Shown here: one piece after another, positions 1 to 12,040 of the stretch
Position numbering within the stretch: the first letter of the stretch is position 1
Layout: the number at the start of each line of letters is the position of its first letter
Assembly: GCA_050084985.1 (NCBI GenBank)
Contig: JBITNC010000001.1
Coordinates: 190,340,001 to 190,404,000, forward strand
DNA: 64,000 bases
Source: Nageia nagi
Lineage: Eukaryota > Pinophyta
Reading direction: 5' to 3'
The notes under the pieces: generated by a model
The model's input: only the letters and a program-made list of their open reading frames with translations
What the model was told of the DNA's origin: nothing
The model's database searches: none
Made by a program: the position numbers and the translations under genes

Positions 1-1559
1 TATATCATCATTATTATAGCAATCAAACTCAAGTGGAATAGCATCATTATCATCAATGTCATCATAATTAGGAAAAGAGAATATATCCTAATTTGATGTT
101 TCTAAACCTTTTTCAATACTCTTATAGCTATCAACCATGTATTCTTACATAAAAGGATATGAAAAGATATTACTCATTACTATCTCCTTGACTAAAGGAG
201 TTGAATCTAATGAGAGTGATGATATTACTCATTACTGATGATGGTGTAAATCCATTACAAAATTCTCATGAGATCTCACCAAGAGGGAAAGATAAATCAA
301 ATAGATGGGTTCATCAAAATTTAGACCTCAAATAATGCATAAACCATATTATTATTGCACTATTTTTCTATAATATTATATTGAAGCATATATAAAAAAT
401 ATGGTAACAATGAATAATGATAATCAATGTACCTTCATCACAGTCACATAAACATCACATAAAGTAATCCATTAATCAAACATGAACATTCATTCATCCA
501 TATACACATCGCTAGTGACTCATAAGTGCTATGTCACTGATTTCATGGAATAAGCAATATTTTGAACAAAATAAAAGTATGCAATAGCAAAATGAAGGGT
601 TTAGTAGATGTATGCAAAGGTGGTGTTACAAAACACTATTGTATGTAGGATAGAGTGATAATGCATTTATTGAAGTCTCACTAGGATATTTAATGCCCTT
701 GCATGATACCATTTGTGTTGCTTTTGATGTATTTATATAGCAATTTCCTTGTCTCCTTGGATTCTTGAGATCATTGCATATTACATCATTTGAAGAGTCT
801 TTTAGATATTGAACCCCTTATTACATTGTATAATGGTCCATTACATTTATCACATTGAATTCCCAAATACCATTACCTAATGATATTCCTAATTCCTTAA
901 TCCAAAAATAGTTACCTCCTAGTTATAAAAACCCTAATAACATCACTAAGGTTAATGTGCATTATTTCCTAATTTGGGAACCATCCTAAATCCATAAATA
1001 TCACAAGCTATGGAAGCACAACTTGTAATCCAATATATTATACTAGAATGTGATTATAAATAGGAAGATAACATTGACAAATATGAACTAATGGATATTA
1101 CAAATCATGAAATACTTAATAGACTAGTCATCCCTTATGTTTGGATTGATGAACCAGATCCAATTGTAGAATTTGGTATGAGATGGAGACCTGTAAATCG
1201 AATGAATAATATGCAATATTAAGAAAAGAATTTAGTTTCCTAAAACTCAATATGGACTTCAAATAAGCCTCACCAAAATGCAAAATGGTAATAGTTAATA
1301 ACTTGGTAAGAACATTAGAATAGGAAAATAATTGATATTTTGGATTATTTACATGATTAACAAATGATAAGAAGAAAGATACTAGTGGATCATCATGGAA
1401 AGTAGATCCAAATTCTATAATCAATAAGGTTACATAATTAATGTAACAAAAGGAATCTATATTGGTTTACATCAACAAATTTACACCTACAATTTCAAGA
1501 GTTATGAACACCCTTTTTTCTATCTCATTCACTAAAAAAGCTATGATAAATAGGTAAAT
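1..1559. other. AT-rich stretch without a recognised gene
   Basis: Open frames here are short and low in complexity, and I recognise no family on either strand. The stretch directly precedes a gypsy gag relic on the plus strand, so part of it may be the decayed LTR or leader of that element. I could not find a paired LTR. Confidence 0.5.
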
Positions 1560-2640
1560 TTTACAATGTTTGATGGTCATTTTGATCCTAGAATATATTT
1601 ATAGAGGTATCATTTAGAGGCTATTTTATTTGATAATGATGATGATTTATTAGCTAAATTATTTTCTCTTAGTTTGTGAGAAAAACCATTCTTGTGGTTT
1701 ACTGATTTGGCTAATGAATGAATTATAGTTAAGGCATTCCTTGCTAGATATCACCTATACATCACACAAGAAATATCTCATTTATATATGTATACCTTGA
1801 AGAAAAATCAAGTCCAACTTGTTAGTGATTTCATTATTTAATAGTCCAAAATAACTAACCAAGTCCAAATCCCTAATAGAGAAAATAAGCATGTCCTTTT
1901 TTGAGCCTTGTTACCATCTTGTAGAAATGATTTCTTTGATTACCAAAACTATCCTTATGATAAATTGATATATGATATGATTAGTAAGAAATCCTACCAT
2001 AAAGCCTTTAATAAACCATTAGATCACATGAAGTACAAGGCAACCTTAAAACCTATTTTTCTTGAAAAGCCTAGGAAGGTCCAAACCCAGCTTGAACTTG
2101 AAACCAAAATGATATCCAAAGTTAGCCATGATGTTATTGAAGTGTGGGAACCTAGAAGATCTTGTATATAATATATCAATTTTCATGAGAATATCAGTGA
2201 CATCTTATATTCCTTAGTTTACATGAACCTAAAATGTTATCCACTAACGAAATAACCCCCTTGAGTTAAACCTTTGAACTATCAAGCACACCTCTTTCGT
2301 AACTTCCTTAGAAGAGTCAATCATGCCACAAAAGAGTGTTTTAATTTGAAAAATATAATATAGGATTTGCATGATGGAGGTAAATTCCAATTTGATCATG
2401 AGGTTTCTAATGAAGTTTTATAGAAACATAGGGCAAAGGTGGTACAAAATGAACTTGTACATCCACAAAACCAAAGGTTAAGGATCTTCAATAATCATTT
2501 GTAAAATTCAAGAAGGTATAACTTGATGATGATGGGAAGCAATTTAAAATCAATGCTGTAAGTGTTCCTCAACCATAACCACAAGTACAACGATTATTAA
2601 TTCTAGGTATGATACTTGATGTTGATGGTATTTGGGATGT
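1560..2640 (+). pseudogene. Decayed Ty3/gypsy-type gag relic
   Basis: Conceptual translation from about 1567 gives FDGHFDPRIYL, then a run ending in LWFTDLAN, then a segment with ARYHLYI. This is the pattern of the retrotransposon gag domain (F-G..DP..YL, A..W...L, F..F). Several in-frame stops break it, for example just after RIYL near 1600 and before the EKPFLW segment near 1678. An 87-codon open stretch at 1908-2171 continues in the same sense and would be the C-terminal part of gag. No protease, reverse transcriptase or integrase follows, so only the gag end survives or the rest was lost. The capsid function is known for the family; this copy cannot make it. The element is separate from the better preserved gypsy copy at the right end of the window. 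Confidence 0.5.
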
Positions 2641-3699
2641 TTAGTAAATTTTTATCACATTTCCTTATTGATATGTTTATTTTTAATCAATAAATGAAAA
2701 CTTAAAATGTATCATTAAAAAATTAAGAATTCTTTAGTACTTTCATCCTCATGATGCTGCTGGATTCTAGCAACACCATTGGGTTAATAACAAGTAGAAA
2801 AATCCAAAAAGATAACTAAACTAGACATTATCCAAAAATAATTATTGTTTGGTAAATTTAAAAAACTTACCATCAGTTTTATTAGTAGGTACTATAGATA
2901 GTAACCTAGGTATTTCAAGTTTCATTTTATGTTTTGGCAAAAACTAAATATCTTGTTCAATGTTTCTAAAATTTTTACAAATTTTTTATCTTTTGAAAAA
3001 TGTTCCTTTTCTAATTAACTGAGTGATGTCATTGTATCCCAACAACATCACCATATTTCAAATTTGTATAATATGAATATTTATTATTTTTGTTAAAACT
3101 CATTCTTTTCTATTGATCATGAAAAAAGTTGTAGCTTTGGTTTTTGTAAAATTTTATTTCAAACATTTGAATCATGATTGTGAATTACTTATCAATACTT
3201 ATATTTTACCTTTCATAAATATTTTTATGTCTTATTTAAAGCAATGTTCCATAATATAAACATGAAAACATAGTATGCATTATAAATTAAAATCAAACAA
3301 GCTCATGTAATAAAAAAATGGATATATATATATATATATATCATAAAATGGTATCATAAGTACAATTAGTTCATGCGATGGTGAAAACTCTATCCAACTT
3401 AAGTATCATGAGTTGTAGCCCTAGAACTAGACCTACTCTTAGAGCTATATGCCATCTACTATTGAATGATTTGATTATCCTTCACTACAATCAACTCCTA
3501 GAGCCTCTTAAGCTCCCATTGATGAATAACATGTGACATAACATGCATGGCTATAACTTGAACCTAAAGAGTCTTAGCTTGGTCCTAGACGGCCTCAATG
3601 CTATGATCTCAAGCTGCAAGTTCCTCGTATAATGAGGTCACCTACACCTAAAATCCCTCAATATAAAGTTGTAAGTCAATTTCATATAGAAAAATCAAT
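2641..3699. other. Non-coding AT-rich stretch
   Basis: I see no credible coding sequence here. A short stretch near 2757-2790 (ctgctggattctagca) resembles the end of the candidate LTR at 16,120-16,135, and may be a remnant LTR end. A short TA repeat lies at 3322-3341. Confidence 0.4.
3322..3341. repeat. (AT)10 microsatellite
   Basis: Ten uninterrupted AT dinucleotides are flanked by non-repetitive AT-rich sequence. Confidence 0.9.
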
Positions 3700-5030
3700 G
3701 TTAGTCTTAAAGCATGTCATAACCAAATCTAGAAAACCATAAACTATGATTTACCAAAGGATGGTGCTGAATATGTTGCAACACAAGAAGTGGTTGGTAC
3801 AAATGGATCCATAACTTGAGTAGGAGATGGTGGAGCCTTAATACCCATGGGCTCCTCCTCCTCCTCCTCCTACTCTACCTCCTCCTCTTCCTCCTCTATC
3901 TTGTACTCCTCATCACCTAGGCCTAAAGGTATAGGTCACATAGTCTCTCACCACCTCTAATAATTTAGAGTATGTTGATGGTGTGGCTTGGGTACCTTGA
4001 AGCATGATCATTTGGTTCCTCCCATTCTGCACTCTGGGATGGTATAACTAGGCATCTTGTAGGAATGATACGATATGCGTAGTACCTCACTATAGTAAGT
4101 CAAACCCTAAGAATGAGCACATCTTATATCAAACTAAACTACCTAAGTACTTAGCTTAAATTATAGAACTCAATCATCGATGTGTGACCCTTTATATGGC
4201 ATGGATTCATGCTCCATAATAACTCATAACTAGACTCAAGATAACATCATCCTTATCTAGCATGTATAGAAGTCATTGATACTACTCTACTTCCTACGTC
4301 ACCCTAATACTCTATGTGATGTTCCATTGGAACTAATGAGGCATCTCCTTCCAAGTAAGCATTGGTAAATAAGTTTAAGTAATGTTGATGTGCTCATATG
4401 CCCAACATTGTAGAATAAATTATTGGGTAATAATCTTACCACCTTTTTCACACTAACAAAGTGGTGAAGATCTTGATATAGTATCACCAAGATGCATGAA
4501 ACCCATGCATATCTCTATCCTCATACGCATATCCCTTGTACTATAGGAATCAACCCATTTTGAAAACACTTGTGGTTCTTATCGCTACATAAGATGGTGT
4601 CAATAAGAGCCATAACATATAGTTAGAATCATTTAATGTTATATATTTCCTTTGGGGGGCATTTATAGAGTCTCATGAAGGGGATCCCCCTTATTTTGCT
4701 GCTAGTAGTCCCTCATGCCTATTAGCTAATAACCTTGCTCCTCCATCTCTATCATAGAGAGAGTGGCTCTCTCAATCAATGTACCCTTCACAGGTACCCA
4801 TAGAATTTGATGAATATCAGCTTAGGTAGATGAAATATGTTGGTGTAATCACACCAATCATCCATCAATGTAATAAAAAAGTACTTATCACATGGGATGC
4901 GAATAACACCCTTTATGTCACCTAGTGCGGATACATCTAAGCATCCCCTCTCCTCAGTTATAAGTACTAGGATTGAAGCCACATCCATAGAGGGACTCCA
5001 TGGATCACATCTTATTAGGTATGCTCACTC
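3700..5030 (-). pseudogene. Decayed plant-mobile-domain (PMD) type gene
   Basis: Read on the minus strand, 4988-4788 is open for 66 codons. It contains LGDIKGVIRIPCDK followed by WCDYTNIFHLP, and the neighbouring frame continues with ILWVPVKGTL. This matches my recollection of plant mobile domain proteins (W..(D)YTNTFHLP..E....L.D...IL..PV.G). Further along the minus strand, after many stops, there is an acidic stretch encoded by GAG repeats (plus-strand CTC repeat at 3851-3900) and then a proline/serine-rich tail (PMGIKAPPSPTQVMDPF). An acidic, proline-rich tail fits PMD proteins. PMD genes occur both as host genes and as passengers of MULE and retrotransposons; nothing here decides which. 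Stops and frame changes make this a pseudogene. Confidence 0.45.
3851..3900. repeat. Imperfect CTC trinucleotide repeat
   Basis: The run of ctc/ctt units encodes an acidic glutamate run on the minus strand inside the PMD relic, so it is probably a decayed coding repeat rather than an independent microsatellite. Confidence 0.75.
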
Positions 5031-6608
5031 TTGCATTCATAAAATAAGGAATATATAAACCCATTTATAAGTAAATGATAAATATAAATACAAAACTAAA
5101 AGATATAAAAATCTAATAATTTTAGCAATCATTGAAAAAACTAAACTTAAATTTTAAAAATTTAAGTTTTAGCATCCATCTAAATTTGTGTAGTCATTAA
5201 TGTCTTTCTATCTACATTTTATCCTAGTGATAACATTAGGATCTTAGCGATGTCACCAAGTTAAAGGCCCAATTTTTCCAAATTATTTGAAACTCATCAA
5301 TTTTTTTCTTAGATTTTATCGTAAAAATCATATTTGTTCTATTCAATGCAAATAAAAATTGGACCCTACATTTTTATTCTAAATTTTTGGTAATTTGCTA
5401 AATTTGATAAAAACTAAGCCAAATTGAAAAATCAACCTATCAAAATTTTTTAAATACATGCTAAATAAAAGAATATGGGAAAATTTCTTATACAACAAGA
5501 GCCTTATGAACCTCACATGAACTAATCCACTGAGACATGGTAGCCATCTATACTTCCCTCACCTCCTTGGTCCTTAATTATCTCACTAATAGCAATAATC
5601 AATCTAGGGACTAGAGCTCCTAATTACCAAAGATGATGGTGAAAATGAAATACAAATTGTCTTATTTATAAATAAATTTGAACCACTTCAATGTATAGTT
5701 TCCCTAATCCTTGTCTTTCTCTATAATTAAAACCCCTTTTTATCATAAAACCTATTTTTAATCAATCATAAACACCTTGTCATCTAAGAAAAAAAATAGG
5801 GGTGATGTGTAAAAAAATGGCAAGAATTTCGGACCTTCAACTTTGGTTCGTGCGAATTCATGGGGATTCATCCTAGTCTTTAGTCACCTAGACTTTAGTA
5901 TATTTGAAATAATTAGCCTCATCCTTGAAATGCATTTTCCTTCTTTATCCTTGAAATTATAAATAAAAAATAGATCCATCGACCAAATTACCCTCAGTAC
6001 CTGATATATATACACAATAGAGCAATATCAACATCTAAAGTTCCAAACCATAGATTGTAGAGAATATTACAGATTTCACACTTTTTTGATATACAAAGAA
6101 ATTTTTTAGTTTTAGAAAAATGATTCATTTGGAATTCAAAAGTGATTTGTTATCTTTAGAAGAATTGACTTGTTAGGAATAGAAAAATGATTCATCAGGT
6201 TCATTGGTTTAGAAGAGGTATCATTGTATTCCATAGAGTGTAAATGAGTTGTAAAGTTTAACTAAGTAAACAAATCATTTAATTACAAAATAAATGAGTC
6301 ATTAATTTTAAAAAGGTAAATGGATCATTTAGTTATAGAATAAATGATTCATTCGGTTGTAGGTATTTTTGTAATTTCAATTTTTTTTGGAGATATCTTC
6401 AAAAAATGATTTCTAATAATCAGACTCTAAGTTTTAACTATACTTGATATTTGGTATTGATTTATATGGCTTTAACAAGCAATACCAACATTAATAATAA
6501 ATATTAGTATTTAAAAAAGATAACCAATATGAACAAGTAAGGTATACACTCATATTTTGAAAAGAAAAATCACTCCAAAGTGCTTGCTTGATAAATCTAG
6601 GCACGTCA
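5031..6608. other. AT-rich non-coding stretch with ATGATTCATT-type repeats
   Basis: No gene is recognised. The right half (about 6110-6365) contains many variants of the core atgattcatt spaced irregularly, entered separately. Confidence 0.45.
6115..6365. repeat. Degenerate minisatellite with an ATGATTCATT core
   Basis: Variants of the core (atgattcatt, aatgagtcatt, atggatcatt, caaatcatt) recur about every 20-40 bases, for instance near 6120, 6190, 6270, 6290, 6320 and 6345. The same core forms a regular 23-bp array at 11,931-12,040 and a looser array at 10,735-10,930, so the three are probably related. Confidence 0.5.
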
Positions 6609-7240
6609 ACAAGTTTAAGGTACTTTTTATGCATTGGTGCTATAATATCCTATTTTTGTTATATACATTTTGTTGTAATTGTAAACTAAGTTTATTTAAT
6701 TATTGTTACAAAAAATCAAAATCTAGTATCCTTTGGTCCTAAAATGCCTTCACTAGAATCTGCTTTTGATGAAAAATTGCAATCTTAACCAACTCACTCA
6801 ACTCAAATATGTTAAGAAATTCAAGGTATTTTTTGATACATTAATGCTCAAAGATTTTTGTTATACATATTGATCATATTGCAGTTGTTATTTTAGATCA
6901 TATTTGAATTGATCCTAAAATCAAAATAAATAGAAAATCAATATTTGGAATTCACTGATACTAAAATAACTCCATTGGAATTATCTTCTAATGATCAAGA
7001 GCCAACTCAATGATCCCAACCACTTCCACCAAATCCAGGTGCTTTTTTGATACATTCATGCTCTAAGATATTATTTTTGTTGTATGTTTTCTTAAATATT
7101 ATAGAATTTATTTTAATTTGACTTAAAACATAAAAATAAATAGAAATTAAAACTCCAATACTCGTCAATGATGATGAATAAGTAACTCCAAATGACCAAA
7201 AAGTGTCCGGGATTAAATCATTTGTAAGGTCATTAAATAA
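6609..7240 (+). repeat. Imperfect tandem triplication, period about 210 bp
   Basis: Three copies begin with a similar block near 6611 (aagtttaaggtacttttt), 6818 (aaattcaaggtatttttt) and 7031 (aaatccaggtgctttttt), spaced 207 and 213 bases. Each is followed by a conserved order: a block like atgcattggtgct or atacattaatgct, then a T-rich stretch, then a block like ctccattggaattatc. Each start reads (A/C)AG|GT plus a T-rich run, the look of a splice donor, so the unit could be a duplicated exon-intron piece upstream of the transposase relic that follows. Copies are well diverged, which indicates age. Confidence 0.55.
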
Positions 7241-7709
7241 ATAAAAAAACCAATGGACTATGAACATGTCATTTTAGGAAGAATAAGGCATGCTTTCCTT
7301 GGGTTGAACCAATATAACCAAGACTTAGTAATATAATAATAGAAGTTAAATTTAAATTTTGTACATGGAAAATAGGAAAATTTCATACATTGCAATCAAA
7401 GAAGGATACACTATAAAAATATGAAGGGAAAGTATATGAAAGTGTGCTGTAGCTTGATGGAAAAAGAGTGACCATTGTTAGTTGGAAAGACAAGAAAAAG
7501 TGCCTTCAGAGAAGATATGAAGAAGAGTATGAGAATAAAATGCAAAGGAGGAAAACATTAATGAGAAAGGTGAAACACTTAATCAACTATTTGGGCAAGT
7601 AATCCAAAGCAATATATTAACAAGAACTATACAATTTGACACTAGTTTCAAAATTCTATAAATAGGTAAACCAATTTCAAATTATCTTTCATATAAAGAT
7701 TATTTACAA

Positions 7710-9560
7710 TTTGTAGGGGTGCATCATTTCCCCCATTCACATTTATTAGAGCTTAGTGCTTGGGAAATATTAAAATGTTTGGTGATTGTTGAGAAAGAGG
7801 AGTTAAAGGAGTTAGTTAAGCACGCTCTATTGATATCCTTATCAATTGATGAGGTCATAGCTAGGGATATTACTTCATGGGTTTGCATATATGTCTATAA
7901 ATTTGAGGATGGTTGTAGAAAATCACATCTACTTACCTTGGAAAAAATAGCTAAAATTTGCAATGCTGATAATCTATTCAATTTGGTTCATAGCAGTTTA
8001 ACAAATATTGCAATAATGACTAATTATGAAATAACTACAAAGTTAGTGTGCATCGAAGTTGATGGTGCAAATGTGATGTAAGGTAACAAGAATGGAATTT
8101 GTGTAAAAATTCATACAATAATTGCTCTATACATGATACTGATTCATTGCATGGCTCACAGAATGAACATTGCATATAAGATTGTCAAAACCTTTTCCAC
8201 TTGTGCAAAAGTGGAAGAACTTGTTCATGATGTACATGCTTATTTTTCTAAAAGCTCAAGGAGGACTTTATAATTAAAAAAATTTGTAGTTGATGAAACA
8301 AAGGGGAAAAAGTTGCTAAAAGATGTTGATACAAGATGAATCTCTTTCTATGAGCCAGTTGTTAGATTATTAGAAGAATACAAATCTCTTATGGGATTTA
8401 TGTGGGAAAATAGTCAAGAAGTTGATAAGGCTAAAAATTTTCTCTTTTGATTAACAAATATTGAAACATTACTTACATTAGTCAGGATTCTTCCCATGAT
8501 GCATGAACTAAACTTCTTAATAAAATGTTCTCAATAGAAAAACTTATACATTAGAGACTTAAAATGAGAAATTTCACTTATTTGACAATAAAAAACCTCT
8601 ATAAAATAGTTCCTGAAAGTTTTATGAGAGACAAATTTAAGAAATGGAATAAATTGATCAATTTGAGAGATCATAATAATTTTTTGAAATTAAATATTAT
8701 GGGCAATATATGCATAAAAATTCATAATTATGAGGTGCCCATGCATGGTTATTACAAAGAACCTGGTTGTCCTTTCAATCAACTTAAAGATGGACTTATA
8801 ACAAGTGTAACATTTGATATGATGATTAATCAAATAAAAAATGATTTAAGAAGAATTTCAAGGGTTTTAGTATAAGAAATCAAAGAGCATTTTGGTAAGG
8901 AGGAGATTGTTGATGCCACATCGATGGTGAGCTCCTTTTTCTAGCATCTTTATAATAAAGCAACAGGTGTAATCTTTAAAAAATATATATCATAGCTAAT
9001 GATTTTTTCTGTAAAGAGATTGATGTTAATGGAGAAATGATTTTGGGTATTTTGGATAGGTAGAAATTGATAGAACAATCATTCAATTTTGGTATGTTAA
9101 TAAAATATGCACTTGAAGCCTTAAGTAACACAAAAGAAATTTTTACAATTACACATTTATGGAAGAAATTGTATGCAAGTATTATTTTAAATATATCAAT
9201 CAATGACTACTTTTAGTTATATGAGTTATGTGCTACAATGATAATTGGATGTGTTGAAGATGAGAGAGTTTTTAGTGTATTAGATTTTACTACATCAAAA
9301 TAGTAAAATAAATTAGAAAAAAATTTAGAAAATTTCTTAAGAGTATATGTATTAAAGTACAAAATAAACAATTTCCCTTATGATAGAGAAACATGTATTT
9401 GGCAATTGCTCACACCTAAAAGGGGTGCCACTCAACACTCAATGCATGAAAGTGACACATTAATGAAGATTCATAGTATCGAGGATGCTCCTAAAAATAT
9501 AAAGATCTAAGAGGAAGCAAAAAGAGATAGAGTTGAGTTTCAACTCTGAATTTAGGTTAT
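7710..9560 (+). pseudogene. Decayed hAT-type transposase
   Basis: The first 120 codons from 7719 are open and contain DITSWVCIYVYKFEDG and CIEVDGANVM. The frame continues past a stop at 8079-8081 with IHCMAHRMNIAYKIV near 8144-8185 and LLKDVDTR followed by EPVVRLLEEYKSLM near 8310-8395. The far end has DERVFSVLDF and, after stops, NKLEKNLENFLRVYVLKY near 9260-9360. These are the catalytic-core and C-terminal dimerisation patterns of hAT-like transposases as found in zinc-finger-862/DUF4371-like plant genes (DGA.VM, HC.AHR..L, ERVFS). The middle (8560-8900) has frame changes and the whole has more than ten stops. A cut-and-paste transposase is therefore the ancestral role; no terminal inverted repeats or target duplication could be confirmed. 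It could also be a domesticated hAT relative that later decayed. Confidence 0.65.
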
Positions 9561-10129
9561 TAGATTTTTGGTATTATATTTTGTGATAGCTTAGAATTTG
9601 CAAAAATCATGTAATTTCTTAAAGATTCAAATTTGAATTTAATTTTTGATATTTATGGTTGTGATATCTTTAGAACTAGGAATTATATGTTATGATTTTA
9701 ATATCTTTATAGTGATATCTTATGGTTGTTATATATGTGTTGCTAATATTATTATTTTCTATAGAACCATTTTATTTATTATTTACTTTGTTGTAATTAC
9801 AACCATTGGCATTGCACATAAAAATATGAACATTAGCATTGCACATAATTTATCAAATACAAAAATTTCAACCATTGGTATTGCACATAAAAATATTAAT
9901 ATTGCATTGCACACCATTTATTAAATACATAAAAATTCAACAATTGGCATTGCACATAATTTCCAACCATAACAAAATCAGTTCTTCATATTACTATGTA
10001 ACTATACAAAAAATACTAACATGTTTAGTTTCAAAAAAAAGTATTACCAATAATATTCCAACAATAGAATAGTAATAAAAGAAAAGGTTCACTCAAGTAG
10101 TACAATATCACCTACAATAATTTGAGCCT
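9561..10129. other. AT-rich stretch downstream of the hAT relic
   Basis: No gene is seen. It contains a 69-bp tandem repeat (9801-9963). Frames open through the repeat are an effect of its period being a multiple of three. Confidence 0.5.
9801..9963 (+). repeat. Tandem repeat, period 69 bp, 2.4 copies
   Basis: Units start at 9801 (aaccattggcattgcacata), 9870 (aaccattggtattgcacata) and 9939 (aacaattggcattgcacata). Spacing is exactly 69 bases twice. Each full unit also contains an inner second copy of the word attgcaca about 32-36 bases further on, so the unit itself arose by duplication. Confidence 0.85.
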
Positions 10130-10734
10130 TACAACTAGTGGTTCATTGACAAGAGAACCACCATCAGAACCAACAATACTAATAGGAATACTACCAACAT
10201 CACCATGATCACCACCATAAAAAAAGAGTCATAGGAGTTATAGGACCACCAATACCAACAATTTCATTACCACCAATAACAACAATAGGATATCCAATAT
10301 ATCACCAATTGGAATAACAAAATAAGGAGCAAAACCACTAGTAACAACAACACTAACATCTTCTTCAAGCACTCCTTCTTTCCTTAACTCTTCACTAACT
10401 ACTTCCATTTCTTTTAATAACATATTTTCCTTCCTTCCTGGGTCTTCAATTATGGGCATGAAGGTTGGATCATCCTATTTGAATTTGATATTTTTCAAGA
10501 TATGAACATCCAATTTATTTTCTACAATAATCTTCTTCAAAATGGCATTGCCTCTTTCTATAATTTTCATTTTCTTCATTTGATTTGTGAACTTAACCAA
10601 TTTGTTTTGAATATTCTCTAGGTATATCTTCAAAATTACCTCCTTTTTCTTGAAATTATCATATTTGGCCTAGAAATCAATAATAGAATTCATTAGTTGA
10701 TCCTTAAATAGGTTTGTTACATCCATATGTAAAT

Positions 10735-10930
10735 GAATAATTACATCTTCATGCAAACAATTCATTTACATCTTTATGCAAAAACCCTATTTACATATTT
10801 ATATAAATGATTCATTTACATATGGATGAAAATGAACCATTTGCATGAAGATTTAAATGTATCATTTACATATATGGATGTAAACAATTTATTTACATAT
10901 AAATATAAATATTTTATTTATATATGGAAC
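10735..10930. repeat. Degenerate AT-rich minisatellite
   Basis: Words such as catttacatatggatg, catttacatctttatg and tatttacatatttatat recur about every 25-32 bases. The core overlaps the ATGATTCATT family (10,807: aaatgattcatttacatatg). Confidence 0.55.
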
Positions 10931-11930
10931 CAAATATGCTATAAAAGTAAATAAAAAGTAACATACCTCAATGAATTCTTGCAACATTATTGCTTTTGTC
11001 ACCTCTCTAACTTATCCAAACCAACATCAAGAGTGTCACCCTTATGCCTATTTTTGAACTTAACCACACCAATAACATTAGTTTTAAATAATGAATCTTT
11101 TTTCTTTGGTTCATCGTCTATCTCAAAAAATAGTTATTCTCTTTAGTAATATTTCATATATTTTTCATTAATTTCATTGAGCAAGATCTTTGCTCTCTTC
11201 TCCTACATTGTTAAAGTTTTAACTTTCTCAATAACTTTTCACAAATTAGATTGATATTCTTTTCTTATTGATGTGGCCTAGGTTAGATATGGGTTATTTT
11301 TAGGCTAACTTTGAGATGGAATTAAAGTGGATTTAGGGTTGGATGGATTTACACTATGCTAAGAGTGAGATGGAATTAGAATTGAATGTTGATAAGACAA
11401 GGGTGGAGTTAGATTATGATGAGACTATAATGGAGTTATATTAGGGAACAAGTGTTCAACAATGTATTCTAAACCATGAATGGCCCTGTTGTCAATACCC
11501 ATAAGCTCCTCAATATCATAATATCCCATACACAAGTTTTCCAAATTAGCTAATAGGATTTCTTAAATACTGTTAAACTCCATATGAGATGGAATTGTCT
11601 ATGAAAATATTAAAGACTGACCTTGATACCCCGAGTCACTTCTTGTAGATTTTTCCTAAGAATATTCTTATGGAGGTGAAAGTGGAAATGAGGATGTAGT
11701 GCCTAAATTGGAAAAACTATTTGTTAGTATTAAATGATAAAAATAATTAATAAAATAATTGATCAACTTGAGATGATAAAAAATAAAATCATCTGATTTG
11801 ACTGGTTGGTGGACTTGCATATTTTTAGTTTGGGTTGGCAAAGTTAATTCACTTTAACTTGGATGATATTGCTGCAAAGGAGTTGTAGGCACTTTGAATA
11901 ATTATCCATGACCTAAATGATTAGGAAAAA

Positions 11931-12040
11931 TAATTCATTAACATAAGGCAAATGATTCATTAGCATAAATAAAAATGATTCATTAACATAAATAAAAATG
12001 ATTCATTAAAATAAATGAAAATGATGCATTATTAGCTAAA
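11931..12040. repeat. Tandem repeat, period 23 bp, about 5 copies
   Basis: The word atgattcat starts at 11,952, 11,975, 11,998 and (as atgatgcat) 12,021, exactly 23 bases apart, with a leading variant taattcat at 11,931. Each unit continues with taacataaataaaa or a close variant. Copies differ at few positions, so this is the youngest of the related arrays. Confidence 0.85.
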
